Shown: positions 35,755 to 47,247 of the stretch, in pieces
Position numbering within the stretch: the first letter of the stretch is position 1
How the letters are laid out: every line of letters starts with the position of its first letter
DNA from: Penicillium oxalicum
Lineage: Eukaryota; Ascomycota; Eurotiomycetes; Eurotiales; Aspergillaceae
DNA length: 64,000 nt
Direction: 5' to 3'
Assembly: GCF_001723175.1 (NCBI RefSeq)
Contig: NC_064655.1
Span: 2,480,001 to 2,544,000 of the forward strand
Translations under genes and position numbers: made by a program
Notes under the pieces: model-generated
Told to the model about the DNA's origin: nothing
What the model saw: only the letters and a program-made list of their open reading frames with translations
The model's database searches: none

Positions 35755-35876
35755 AATTGAGTTGAATTGAAGCTATACGCAAGGTTTAACCGCGGTAGCT
35801 AACCTGCCTGACGACCCCTTACCCCTTGATTACCTTCCTATCGATTGAAACGACTGCGACCGAAGAGTGCGATAGT

Positions 35877-37310
35877 ATGGAGTCAACCGCTGTCTCCGCC
35901 ATGAAGGGCGATAAACTGAAAGATCCAGTGCAATGGAGAAATTGGTTCGCACGAATCAAGATATATGCACGTCAGAAGAGGGTGTGGGATCTCGTAGATC
36001 CTCATACCGAAGAAGATGAGCTTGAGCAACCAATTCGCAAGCCTAGAAGGCCTCAATACCCTGAAGGAGGCACCGAAATAGCGAAACGAGAGTGGAGGGA
36101 TCGTATGGATATCTATAAGCTTGACCTAGCTGATTGGGAGCAACAGAATAGGCCCAGACGCTGTCAACGAATGGATTATCACCAACTTGGACCCAATCTA
36201 CCATACCTCTATGCTCAACTACCAGACTCCGTACGAACGCCTTGTATACCTCCATACTCAATTTGGTAGATCAACGGCAGTGGAGGAAGATATTCGTGCG
36301 CAATGGAAGCGTGTATCAGCGTCACCACCTAAGAAAGGTGTTGACATCGATCAGTGGATCAATGAATGGGATTCACTAAGAGAGCAAGGCGTTAGCTTAG
36401 GCCTGCCAGAGATGAAAAGCGCCAACAAGGATTTCCTCCGTGCTATCAAGGATATACTCCCTGTATGGTGGCAGCTCAAATTCGAAGCGATCGTACTACA
36501 CCAGGAAGAATGGGATACGCGCGACTTGATCGAAAACTTTAGAGGAACATATCGAGAGCTACACCCACAGCGAGGAAGCAACACTAGCACGATCTCAAAA
36601 GCATCGTTTTCGACACTGCAAGGCTTCGAAGAAGCTAGATCAGAGCAACCGCAGGAACAGCCGCAGCAGCAGCTGCCACAAGAACGTTCCTTACCACCTA
36701 TCCCTAAGCGTTGGTGCCCATGCGGTAATAAGGTACATAAGCCTTGGGACTGCTGGACGATTAATAGAGAAGCCCTTTCTAAAAAACCACTCTCGAAGTG
36801 GAAGGCGATGCGTGTGGAAGAGCGTCTCGCAAAGGATGAAGCTTGGAAGGCCTGGATAGAGAAGGTTGTGAAGGAGCATAACGAGAAGAATGGAGTGAAA
36901 TCTGCCACGAATATGGCTAATATCACTCAGCTATATGGCTCCCACTTCACCACAAGCTTCCCTATCGATCAAATTCATCAAGCTGCCCTGAAGAGCGTCA
37001 AAACGACCGGCAGTGATGATATTCAACAGAGATGGTTTCTCGATACAGCATCATCGGTGCATGTGTGTAACCAGAAGGACCTATTCACTACGTTCGAACC
37101 AGTGCAGTCAGGCCTAAAGACCGGCGATTCAATCACAGCTGAGGAAGGGATTGGAAGCGCGATCATGACAGGAGTAGGCCCCGATGGCTCTACTAGGCCA
37201 ATCCAACTCAGCAACGTCTTATATTCGCCTCACTTCCATGCGAATTTGATGTCGTACGCAGCACTAAAGGAGAAGGGTGTTCGATGGGATGGATATACGT
37301 TAACAGATGA
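35877..37310 (+). pseudogene. Copia gag-protease, frameshifted and 3'-truncated
   Basis: From the ATG at 35877 the frame reads as a UBN2-type Copia gag (KLKDPVQWRNWFARIKIYAR). Near 36145-36150 the coding continues one base shifted (AVNEWIITNLDPIYHTSML...), so one frameshift breaks gag. In the second frame come the rest of gag (LREQGVSLGLPEM), a Cys/His-rich segment (RWCPCGNKVHKPWDCW) and the start of an aspartic protease (WFLDTASSVHVCNQKDLF, where DTAS replaces the usual D-T/S-G-A). Homology ends at about 37300, where minus-strand Helitron sequence begins. Integrase, RT and RNase H are missing. Unlike the elements on the left it is not RIP-mutated. What follows in this frame to 37422 is antisense Helitron. 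Confidence 0.75.
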
Positions 37311-40300
37311 CCCACCCGCTGGATCAACAACGATGCCTACCGCCTCCCCAATTGCACCGTTGACTAAACCCGCCGGCGTGCATGTGTTTGTCAATACCAT
37401 GGTTGGCATAGAAAGGGTGTAGAGAATCAGTCCTGGGAAAGGCACTCTCGAGTCTTGCTCTGGAAGGCCGAGAAGGTCGTCTGCGCGAAGCTGCAGGTCG
37501 GTTGTATTGGAGGACCGTGTGCGGGTGTGGAGAGCGGGGAAAATTATGATTTTCTGTTGCCTCGTTCGAGCGAAGCGTTCGACCTGGAAGCGATTTATGA
37601 CGTGTCGAAGCGCATTCAGTTTGGCAACAGTTATTGCATTTTGCAAATGAGGATCAGCGAGTGAAGTGATGGCCTTTGAGTTTAAGATTAACATATCGTC
37701 GTGGGTGAGTGTGCCAGTCCTGGCTCGAGTAAGCAGATGTCGATACGGCAAGTCCTCTGCTTGTCGCATCTGCTCATGGACGATAATGACTTGCTTGAAT
37801 TGGTTTCAGATAAGTTTTCCGTCCTGCTCGGTTTCATTTCTGGGAAGTTTCCATAAAGGCTGGCCTTGGACCGGTGGAAATTGGTGGAAATCTCCCATGA
37901 GAATCACTACAGGCAAGCCACCGAAGAGGTCGGTCGATGATCTGTCAAGAGATCGGGCGATCTTACAACGCATGTTGATGATGCTGAGCGCAAAAAGATC
38001 AATCATACTCGCCTCGTCTATGATCATAATTGTTTTCCAGGACCACAGCCTTCGAACCCTCGTTCCTACTCCTGTTCGTCGATAACGATTTAGAGAAATG
38101 CCAAGAGAGGCGTGATAGGTGCTGCCTCCGATGACATCGGCGGCCGCCCCTGTTGGTGCCATGAGGATGAGTTCGTCCTTGCGGTGGATCAGGCCCATAG
38201 CAGTGTCAATTGCTTTGATAATCTGGCTTTTGCCAACTCCACCTTCACCTCCTATATAGAGGAGGGTTTGGTTACGTTGGGAATAATCGTATGGATGGTT
38301 CGCGCATCCAAGCACGTCGGACAGAACCTTCTCCACGACAACATGCTGTGTCTCATTCAGAGGAATAGTTTCACGCATGAATAAGGTTAGAGCAGCGCCT
38401 GTGGGGTTCTGTCCTACTCGAGAGCGTCGCTCTACCAAGTCAGGGAGTGGATCTGAGTGGGTTAGCACAGGGACTAAACCATCATCGACGATGTCAAGGT
38501 TGAAGTCATCAAGGTCCGATACGGCCAGGTTTGACATATTGGTCGAAGAATTTGAATCTATGAGCATAGTGATATTTTCAAGTCGTGCTTTCCAGCCTTG
38601 CAGAGTGGATAGCGGAACAAATTTGAGGCCAGAGGATTCATACAGCATATTGTCGGAAATGTGGGGTGTCCTCCTGGGATAGAATCTTCCACGGACTGGA
38701 ATTCCGTCAACTCGCCTTACAAGGTCACTGTAGCCGTCTGAGACGGAGATTGAGCTAGTCTCTGTATATGCGTACGATGCCTCGAGTGCGTCTCGGCGAA
38801 GGGTAGGTCAGCCGTCGTAGCATCTTTGAGTCTTCTGGTTTGCACCAGCATACAGTATTCGAAGATGCATAAGGATGATAAGAGACTACCACGCAACTTA
38901 TAATTGTCGAATATATTTGCGGGCGCTGTTGCGCCGTGGTCATAGTTGCACGGTTCCTATCCAGTCCTATCAGAGAGCGAAGTGTTGTGAGGTTGTTCAG
39001 GATACACAATTGAACGAACATATCTCCTGAGCCACCAGAGATTAATGCGGGTGAAATTATTGTTGAGTGTGTAGTAGGAGGGAAGTTGGAGTAGAGTGCT
39101 CGCGACCTGGACTCCACTAATTTCCCGGTCTTGGGACAAGCTGTTAAAGCAGCGGAGAGCAAATTTGTCCATCCCTCTTTGTTGAAGCCGCGAATCTGCC
39201 GCGGTAGGAGCAGGATTAGAGCTAGCACGGTCGATCATTTGTTTCAACAAAGCAGCCTTCGCTATCATCTGCCACGGCGCAACGTCGTCTTTAGGGGCGT
39301 AATTGGTGATGTAGTATAGGAGAGACAGAGACTTTGACACGGTCGGAATCCAGGAAATGTCATGATTCGAACGGATACAGCTAGCGAGACTTGGGTTCCA
39401 TGGATTGATCCATGCGTGATTTCGCGCAAGGTGAATGATACCGTGCTCATCTACTCTAGATATTTCCAGAAGACCACGAGGCATACCAAAACGGCAAACG
39501 CGGTCAGGTGATAACCGGTGGCGGTATTTGAAACAGGTTGTGGTGTGACGCTTGGAGTGAAGTTGCTTGGTACGAGCAACACCGTTAGCATCTTGGAAAA
39601 GTTTCCGAGTAAATTCAGTGTCCGTCTCCGGGCCATGCGATGAAGGGGGCATGCTTGAGACGGAACTTTCAGGGTCGTCAACATCAGCATCGTGTAAACT
39701 ATGCGTAATGACCGTTTCCAAGAAACGGATTATTCGATTTGCGAAGTGGACGTCTGTGAGGATACGATCACGTAGCTGCATGAATCCAAGATTACCCCGA
39801 ACCCAAACTAATGCGTGGAGGTGAAGCATGCCTCTCCCATTACTTTCGACGACACAGAAGTAATTAAATACGTCTCCAAGAATTCCCATGTCAGTCTGCT
39901 TGCTACCGAGGAGACCATCAAGTACCGCCTTGCATGTATAATGGAAGAATCTGGCGACAGCTACCGGGTCCGATGTCGCGGCCACCTGTCGAACAGTCGA
40001 CGTTAAATTGGCAAAGGACTCTGTAGGAAATTGTACACCAGCGAGAACAAGATCAAAGGGATTTTGGAGGTCAGACGGGTTGATTGTCAACCAGAATGCA
40101 GGCATTCCTTCCCGAACGAGCAATCCTCGAATTTTAGCCCGCATCTGCAGCTTTTGGAAAAAAAATCCAGGTACTTGAACGCCAATAGCAGTTATGTTTC
40201 TGAGAAGTCGTCGAACTAGTGGGTCCGTAGTGACTTGATTGGCGGCGAGTTCTTCGGTCGCCTTGTGCAGACGATTGACCGTAAGCGAGTTCAAATCTTG

Positions 40301-42700
40301 GGTTACAGAGGTCCACTGCGATCGCTTAATGAGAAGGGTGTTACCAAGACACGAATTTCGAAGTTGAAGAACGTCGTATAACAGGTACATAAACGTTCTG
40401 TGGCGGGAAAACCTGAGCAATTCAGCCTTTCACTTTGGCTGCCTGGTAAGAAGAATCTACCTTCGGCTATGATGGCGTAGCGCCCAGTCAGCAAGAGCAG
40501 AAAGTGACACAGGTATAGAACGCTGGTCAAGATGACCTCCAACACCTGCTGGAAATAGAGCAGGGAAAGCAGATGTCAAATAATGAGGATCTTGCCACTG
40601 ATTAAGAAGAGAAGCTTGCCCGCGAATGGCATATCTAATTACGGGTGGGTCCTGAGAGTCAAGAAATCGACCTGAATCCTCAACGCGACCCGGTAAAGCA
40701 TGTTGAGATTCGACTTCGGGAGATTGATTATCAACAAGGGCGTGTATCGTGTTGAGCACACGAATATCAGGGTTCTGGCGTTCTCCGTTTATGTCGGTGA
40801 GTACAGAGCCAGTCACGGGAAGAGAATTCCCGGTAGGATTATCCGGATCTTCCTCTGCAGCTCGCCAGTCATTTTCGTAGTTGTGCTCTTGTAGATCGAC
40901 AGTGTACCCTGTGCGTTCATGGTGATCTGATTCGCCTAAACACACGACGTGCTGTCGCAAGTCGGAGGGTATGAAATCATCAGGCCACTCGTCTACAGCT
41001 GAATGGTCAATAGTCACATCCTGGTACAAAGGATTGTATTGCACGAGATATTGCAAAGCAGCAAGCACCTTGTGCTTACGAACAAGCAAAAATGGGTGTA
41101 GATCATCGTCGGACGGAGGACGCTTCCCTAGCCAGAAAACTTTGACCAGTTCCGCAAACTGTAGTTCCGGGCTTGGTAAGATTTGAAGGAGAGGCTTCGG
41201 ATCTTGTGGTATGATAATGAAATGACCGCGTAGCGCGTGGTAGTTTGCGGACGATGTTCGACCCCCTGGTCGTAGCTTCACCACGACCCCAACAGGGTGA
41301 GACTTGGCGATGAGATATTCCTCGGTCAGAGTAAGATCTTTGAGGGCGTCAGGGTAGTGCTGGCAGAGAGTTACGTTTACGAGGTTCTCAGCCGAGAATT
41401 TTGGAACAGATCCTCGCAGTAAGGCGGAATGACAGGTCGAACAGAGATACCAAAAGCCTTCGTTCCAACCGCAGCTATCGAGCAAACCCTCCGGTGGTCG
41501 TAGCAAGGGGTCTCCATCGAGAAACCGGCGGGCATCAGTAAGAGGAACAAGCTTTCCACAAGAAACACACGTTGAATCTCGGCGGGCAAGAGCCATGCAA
41601 TCTTCGAACCGACGCACGGACAACCGTATCTGCGAAGGAAAAATTTCTGGGGGAAAAATCCTCGAAGCACATACACGAGACTCATGCTCTTGGCGGAGGA
41701 AGCCAATAGCTAGGTTAATAGGCAAGGACACACTATTAGGCTCGGTGCTGTGTGTACACGGAGCGGGAGGAGGCCTCGAACGTCTTTGGTTAAGGGGATC
41801 TGGTGGGGTGAAGGAATTGACGAAGGGATTGAAGGAGGTTGTATACAAGCGATGGAAATCGACGGCCGGTTGTACAATAGTCGTTCGTCTCGGGGCACTT
41901 GTTCTCGACCTGCAGTCGAAACAACGTATGATTCTAGTACGAGCGGGAAAAGGCTTTCCACAGCCATAACAAGGGGAATAAGAGGGGGTGAGAGGCGGCG
42001 CTGATTGAGCAACTTGACAACGCGCACACTGAAGATTGGATAGGTGTGCAGGGATTGGGACACGGCAGCCGGAGCACGGGCGCGTTTCGAGCAGAGGGGC
42101 CAAAGACACTAATCGACAAGGGGGACACCGAGGTGGTTGTATAGTTGAAGAAAGACGCACGCGGCAGCCACAATCGTAGCAAGACTGATGGGTTAGCATT
42201 CTGGAAGGACGGGCCGAACAATTGCGGGGTTGAGAAGCGCAGGGGAGGACAATAAGACAAGCAAGGCAATCCGGTAAGCATAAACAAAAGAGCGTCGCGG
42301 TATAAGGGCAGGCAAGGCGTAGGAGACGAAGCAATCATGTATGGAGAAGGTGCATATAGATGCAGAACGATGCGCCGAACCCTAAAGCCAAGACAGGCCA
42401 GTCCGATGAGAGCGAAATAAGGGCAAGAAAACGGGCCAATGAGCGGTGCGCGTGGCGAAACAGTCCATACATAGTCAAGCAAGCTCTTTTTGCAACGGCT
42501 CGCGCACACGGACATGCATGTTGATTAAAACCCTTTCACCTTTCACTCGTTCCTCGTTTCAGGGCACGGGCGGAAAAGGAGGCGGTATACAGATTGCCCA
42601 ACCATATTGGATTTTCGGGTTTTTGCACTCGTGATACTTATTGACCTCCGTAATGTGGGCTGAGATGCGAAAAGTCCATCGGAGCGAAATCGAAACCGAG
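37300..42700 (-). mobile_element. Helitron, truncated at its 3' (helicase) end
   Basis: Rolling-circle transposon on the minus strand carrying a Rep-helicase gene (described separately). Its right (5') end must lie upstream of the first ATG, somewhere in 42516-42740; no terminal TC could be fixed. The helicase stops short at about 37310, joined to the Copia remnant, so the CTRR 3' terminus with its hairpin is absent here. There is no RIP-type CpA depletion. Confidence 0.75.
37310..42199 (-). pseudogene. Helitron Rep-helicase gene, inactivated
   Basis: Three exons can be joined in frame: 42199-40461, 40412-39008, 38956 onward (introns 40413-40460 and 38957-39007). The N-terminus has three CxxC...CxxC ribbons (CYDCGCR...CPPC, CSGCRV...CARC, CYGCGK...CFDC), and the region with CVSCGKLV...YLCSTCHSALLRG resembles the DUF6570 part of fungal Helitrons. 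Rep follows, with the HUH motif (HLH in GMLHLHALVW, about 39815) and the two-tyrosine site YITNYAPK (about 39300). The Pif1-like helicase has Walker A GGEGGVGKS and Walker B IIDEAS. Defects: TAA at 38717-38719 (probably CAA before), a frameshift near 38665, TGA at 37806-37808 (probably TGG before), and a missing C-terminus. Open pieces of about 625, 487, 280 and 180 codons remain. Confidence 0.8.
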
Positions 42701-43475
42701 GTTGGAGGAGTCAGGCGCGACGTGTTATTTAGTGCCAAGAATTCGCGAACATTTTGAATACGCTAAATCTACACCGCTCTCGTGCCGCTAGTCATTTCTT
42801 AGTCCTCTCAGCATTAATCTGCCCAAGCAAGAAACTCTCCAACGCTAGATACATCTACAATCAATATAGTATCTCATACCGGATATTCTCATTACGCGAT
42901 ACCAGCATCATTGACATAAATAGCGCCTATTGGGATGACTGGATGATTTGTACTAAACTCATGTCAGAAGACTAATTCTGTCAGCACGTCCTGACTACTC
43001 CTTCCGCCTGCTGACGGATTCCATGCTTGCGGTGCTTTACTACATCCCAAAACGTCCACCGAAGGGAAGAGCTTCTATCTGAACATAGCTTTTGCGACCT
43101 CTGTGGAAGCCTTTTACATAATCAGGCAGATTGTGCTCATAGGGAAATCTCCGTCACGGGTGGCTCATTAGATCACAAGTTCAAGGTAAATCTACCACCG
43201 GCGAGTAGCCCTCACTCTCAATACCCTCACCTCAATCTCCTTGCCTCGCACCGATTCCGGGCGGGTGAGATCTTGGCGGCCAGTAAATTACCTTTCTGTA
43301 GGGAAAAAGCTATCGTTGGGCTCACCGGCACATGCCGGAATGATTCTAGTAGATAGAAGGAACAATGCTTTTCTGCACAACCAATTGAATGCTTGTATTC
43401 TTGATTAGGCATTTTGCGTCTCTCAATCGCTCTATGCGTGATACAACTGAGTACTCAACAGATATAAGATATCGT
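42700..43475. other. Intergenic between Helitron and P450
   Basis: About 0.8 kb. Short frames (up to 109 codons) show no domain. It may include the 3' end of the P450 transcript and the original Helitron insertion boundary. Confidence 0.4.
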
Positions 43476-45406
43476 CTAGACATGGATGCAGTAGAACCGG
43501 ACCCGAGGAACGGGCAATTTCCAGAATCCTTCGAACCGCAACTCGCTTTCCCAGTCCAGTTGGTCCGCATTGACCAACTCCCAATCAAACTTCCACGCCA
43601 ACTTGGCCAGGGTAATTCGCATCTCCATGTATGCCAGATTGACTCCGAGGCAGCCTCGGGGGCCCAACGAGAATGGCTTCGACGCGGAAAGGTGGTCGTG
43701 CTGAAACTTGGCGTTCCAGAGCGCATGCCCGGCGGGCAGCCAACGCTCTGGGTGAAAGCCCCTTGCGTCGTGAAAATAATCCTCACGGTGGGCTGTGGTC
43801 CATGAGGAAATGGAGACCACCGTCTATGATTTTTCGTCAGTACATGTACGTTGACTTGAAAAGATAAAGGCTACTCAGCTCACCCCCTTGGGAATCAACC
43901 GTCCATCCACCATGGCCCCAGGTGATATTCTAGGCAGACCGAAAGCGGTCGGCGGACAGATTCTCAACCCCTCTTCTATGACAGCGTTCAGATACAGCAT
44001 GCCCTGAAGTTTCTCGCTGGTCATGTCTGAAGCCTCGTCGAACGTCTCCCGAAGTTCCTGCTGGAGATGCCAGAGCTTGTCCTGGTGGGCTGCGAGGTAG
44101 TAGATCAGGGTGGTCAGTGCCGTGGCGGTGGTGTCAGACCCGGCGATGACGAGGACGTTCGCCTGTGCGAGGAGCCATTCCTCGGATTGCGAGTGAGACT
44201 TGTCAGCCAGCAGCCGGGCGAAGAAGTCCTCGCGGGTGAGGGTGTTCTGTCTTGCGACGCGAGTGCGGACGAGGTCGCGGGAGTATTTGAGGAAGAGGTC
44301 AAATTTCTTCTTGATGCCGTTCGGTAGGGAGAAAAGAATCAAGGGCCAGAGGAGAGGGAGACGGCGGCCGATCTCGAACAGGGTGACTAGGATTCCGGCG
44401 TCGTGGATGGTGTCGATCCAAAAGTGGGATTTTGCTACCGGGATTATTAGCCAGGCAATCAGTCTACCGTCAAAAGCAAAAAGAACTTGCCAGATTCAAC
44501 AGCGCCGAACGACTCGGCGAATGCAAGTTCGCCGATGATATCGAAACTCAGGAAGTTGAACCACTGGCGAGCTTTGGGTCAGATAGCTATCTATCAAGGG
44601 TCAGTTGCGGGGTTATCGTTACTTCTCGCATGTCAAGTCCCTCTTGGTTACCCAGCTTCTTGACCTGGGCAAGGAACAAATCACTGTACTGGGCAATGAT
44701 AGACTCTTGGGCCTTCAAAGCCCGGGCACTAAATCCATGGGCTAGCAACTTTCGAGTTTCTCTATGCTTTTCCGGGTTGCGCTCGGCGACGATGCCCGGC
44801 TCCGGCTGGTAATGCTCATAGAAAGTACCTTTGATGAATGGCTTGTGGTCCTTCGTGGTGTGTCCATAAATTTCTAGGCTTGTCAGCCACGTATTATGCA
44901 ATGAGGAAAATTTCGCAACGGACCGTTAAAGCTTTGGGCAGTGTTAAAGCTGAGTTCGTTGGGCGCGATGCGAACAACCTCGCCTGTGATTCTCCATCAG
45001 TGCTGGAAAGATGCTGACTATCGCGGACAGCGAAGGATAACGAGCCACTCACCGTACCGTCTATGCGCTTCTTCAATCGCAAACGGGTATCTTCCGCCCA
45101 TCCTGGCGCCATCAGCGTTGCGATGCATTTATCTAGGGATCCCTACGGAATACTCACCAATGACGGGCATACCACAGCTGGGTAAGGGCTGCCAGCTTCG
45201 GGCCTGGATAGCTTGACAAAGGATGAAACCATACCCGGTAAATCGAGCGAGCGATAACATAGACGAAAGACAGCTAGGCAAGAATCAGTATGTTTCCGCT
45301 TTTGGCCAGGTGGACATACAACGGCAAAGTGCCAGGCGGTCCTGGTCCAGGACGCTTTGAGTAGCCCTATCAGGAAAGCGACCGTGGATTCGATTATTTC
45401 AGACAT
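43476..45406 (-). CDS. Cytochrome P450 monooxygenase (CYP65/isotrichodermin-hydroxylase-like)
   Basis: 511-aa membrane-bound P450 from eight exons. Introns, in genome order from the start, are 45274-45319, 45103-45157, 44984-45052, 44874-44923, 44564-44622, 44435-44490 and 43824-43883. All phases agree, and the sixth appears to be GC-AG (donor GCAAGT). The N-terminal anchor ([18 protein letters not shown]) is followed by the hinge [20 protein letters not shown]. The I-helix AGSDTTATA has the usual acid-alcohol pair, EEGLRICPP gives ExxR, and [10 protein letters not shown] carries heme ligand C454. It would oxidise the PKS-NRPS product at the ER membrane. It is divergent from the next P450 with 210 bp between the starts, so the two are probably co-regulated. 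The family call rests on general resemblance; the substrate is unknown. Confidence 0.9.
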
Positions 45407-45616
45407 GATGGGTCTGGGTATCCTCGCTACTCCGCTACCACTGGATAATATTCAGTAATGAGGAGACTTCTCTTTCCGTTCTGGTGGAGTTTTGACCTTG
45501 AGGATCGGACCCCATGTTCGGGGTCGGGCGACCCTTCGGATGCCATTCGGAGAGGACCTCCCCGCTCCCTCCGTATCTCGCCCAAGCCCTAAATAGGATC
45601 CATCTCGCACGAGAAG
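45407..45616. promoter_or_regulatory. Bidirectional P450 promoter with a palindrome
   Basis: 210 bp shared by the two divergent P450 genes. It holds GACCCC-atgttc-GGGGTC (45508-45525), a perfect 6+6 inverted repeat with a 6-bp spacer, set within CGG...CGG triplets (45506-45508 and 45525-45527). CGG triplets are typical contact sites of Zn2Cys6 proteins, so this is a candidate operator for the regulator at 25035-26759. That link is inference. Confidence 0.4.
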
Positions 45617-47247
45617 ATGGCAATTTTGAGCACCAGTCGTCTCACAACGACCACCCACGACAGACAAGCATCATCCGCAAAGATGGTGAGTCCCGTGGTC
45701 TTGGCGACCACGGCCATGATTGTGGTTTTCCTGCTCGCTCAACGCTATCTCTCACTGCCCGTCTTGCCGAACGAGCCCTTGCTCATTCCACACTGGATGC
45801 CCTTCTTCGGCCATGCGTTCCGTTTCGCTCGCAGCAAGCGATCATTTTTCCGCTGGGCCAAGTGAGTATCCCCTGTGCAAATTACACCAGAAAAATATGC
45901 TAATGAAATCAGCGCCAAAAAGGGCGGACAACCCTTCAGCGTCCCCATGGGAGGGCGTCGCCACTACATCTTCAGCGACCCCGCCGATATTGCCGGTATA
46001 CACAAGAACGGCAAGACCCTAAGTATTCGGGGGTTTGTTCGATTCATTTACATCTCCATCTGGGGCTTCAAACCGGCTGATGCCGACGCCATGTGGGAGA
46101 TCAAGCCCGAGTGGCACCGCATGGATATCGAGTGGCTGCTATCGGACAAAAACGACCAAATCGCTGTGCAGTACTTGCGTCGCATTGAGGAGCAGCTCCG
46201 CGCCCTGGATGCAGAAGTCGAGGGGGCTCCAGACAAAGCCATTGTGCGGCCGGGTCTCAAGACGGTGGTTGACGTGCAGGGTAAGGCGACGTGCCAGGTT
46301 TTGTACGGCGCAACCACTCTCGAGAAGCACCCCGGACTGCTCGACGACCTCACCATCATGGTCCGTGATGGCTTCTGGGGCTTGCTGTTCCGTGCGCCTC
46401 GGTTCCTCTTCCGTAATGCCTACGAAGCCCGCGATCGGATTATCAACACCTACGCTGATCTGGTCGAGAATATCGAGACACGCAAGGATGTTTCCCAGTA
46501 TCTGTACGAGCGGACTGTGTACCTGACGCAGCAGGGAATCAGCCCTCAGGCTCAAGGTGCGGATATGTTGCGGACGATGTTTGCGTAAGTGCTTCCCGCT
46601 CTGATTTCCCAAGATCTTAAATCCATCGCTGACACTGTGCTAGTTCCCTTCTCAACTCCATGCCTACGGGATACCTAGCGCTGCTTCACATCCTCGCCGA
46701 GCCCGGTCTTGCCGACGAGGTGCGCAAAGAGCTCATTGATTGCGGCTATCTCGAGCGGTCGCCCGAGGAGATGCTCGAGATCCTTCCCGGGAAGATGCCT
46801 CTCCTCCGGTCCATCTGGCATGAGACACTGCGCATGCACAACAACTCGCTGACGGTGCGCGAGGTCACGGCCGATACCAAGTTCATGGGCAAGACCAAGT
46901 GGCAGGTCCAGAAGGGCGGCGTCATCAACATTCCCTGTGGTTTGATGCACTTCAATGAGGCGCTGCACCCGGACCCGGAGTCGTTTCATGCGCGTCGCTT
47001 CATGGACAAGGAGCTCGGTGGTGAGGGCGAGAGTCACGCTCGCACCACAAAGCCCTTCGGCGGTGGTTCAACCCACTGCCCCGGTCGGGTGTTTGCAGAG
47101 AAGCAAATGATCGGGCTGGTCGCTGCTTTGCTGATGCGCTACGATATGGGAATTGTGAACGCGGATTGGAAGATGCCGCTGGTCTCGGAGTTTGATGATA
47201 TCACTAAGCAGCCCACTGTGTGGATCAGGATTTCTAAAAGGGTGTGA
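45617..47247 (+). CDS. Cytochrome P450 with CYP7/CYP8-like I-helix
   Basis: 506-aa P450 from three exons. Introns are 45862-45912 (branch site GCTAAT, giving RWANAKKGG across the joint) and 46585-46643. An upstream 22-residue stretch precedes the membrane anchor ([19 protein letters not shown]); a second in-frame ATG at 45683 would start the anchor directly and give 484 aa, and may be the true start. ETLRMHNNS supplies ExxR and [11 protein letters not shown] supplies the heme Cys (C451). The I-helix reads [12 protein letters not shown] instead of AGxDTT, so the proton-relay Thr is replaced by N-x-x-P, as in CYP7/CYP8 (sterol 7-hydroxylase, prostacyclin synthase) relatives. Those families include hydroxylases and isomerase-type enzymes, so an unusual reaction is possible. 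It is the nearest upstream gene to the PKS-NRPS. Confidence 0.88.

Noticed and set aside
38757..38821. A third Helitron intron (65 bp) that would restore the frame
   Set aside because: The sequence inside reads as conserved Helitron protein (LVQTRRLKDATTADLPF), so a later TAA and frameshift are the better explanation.
42516..43475. Hidden trans-enoyl reductase or other cluster gene near the P450s
   Set aside because: No frame with a Rossmann or MDR motif was found on either strand in the gaps between 42.5 and 49.7 kb.
45862..45890. A 29-bp first intron for the plus-strand P450 (acceptor at CACCAG)
   Set aside because: Too short for splicing; the acceptor at 45912 gives 51 bp with a good GCTAAT branch site and keeps the frame.
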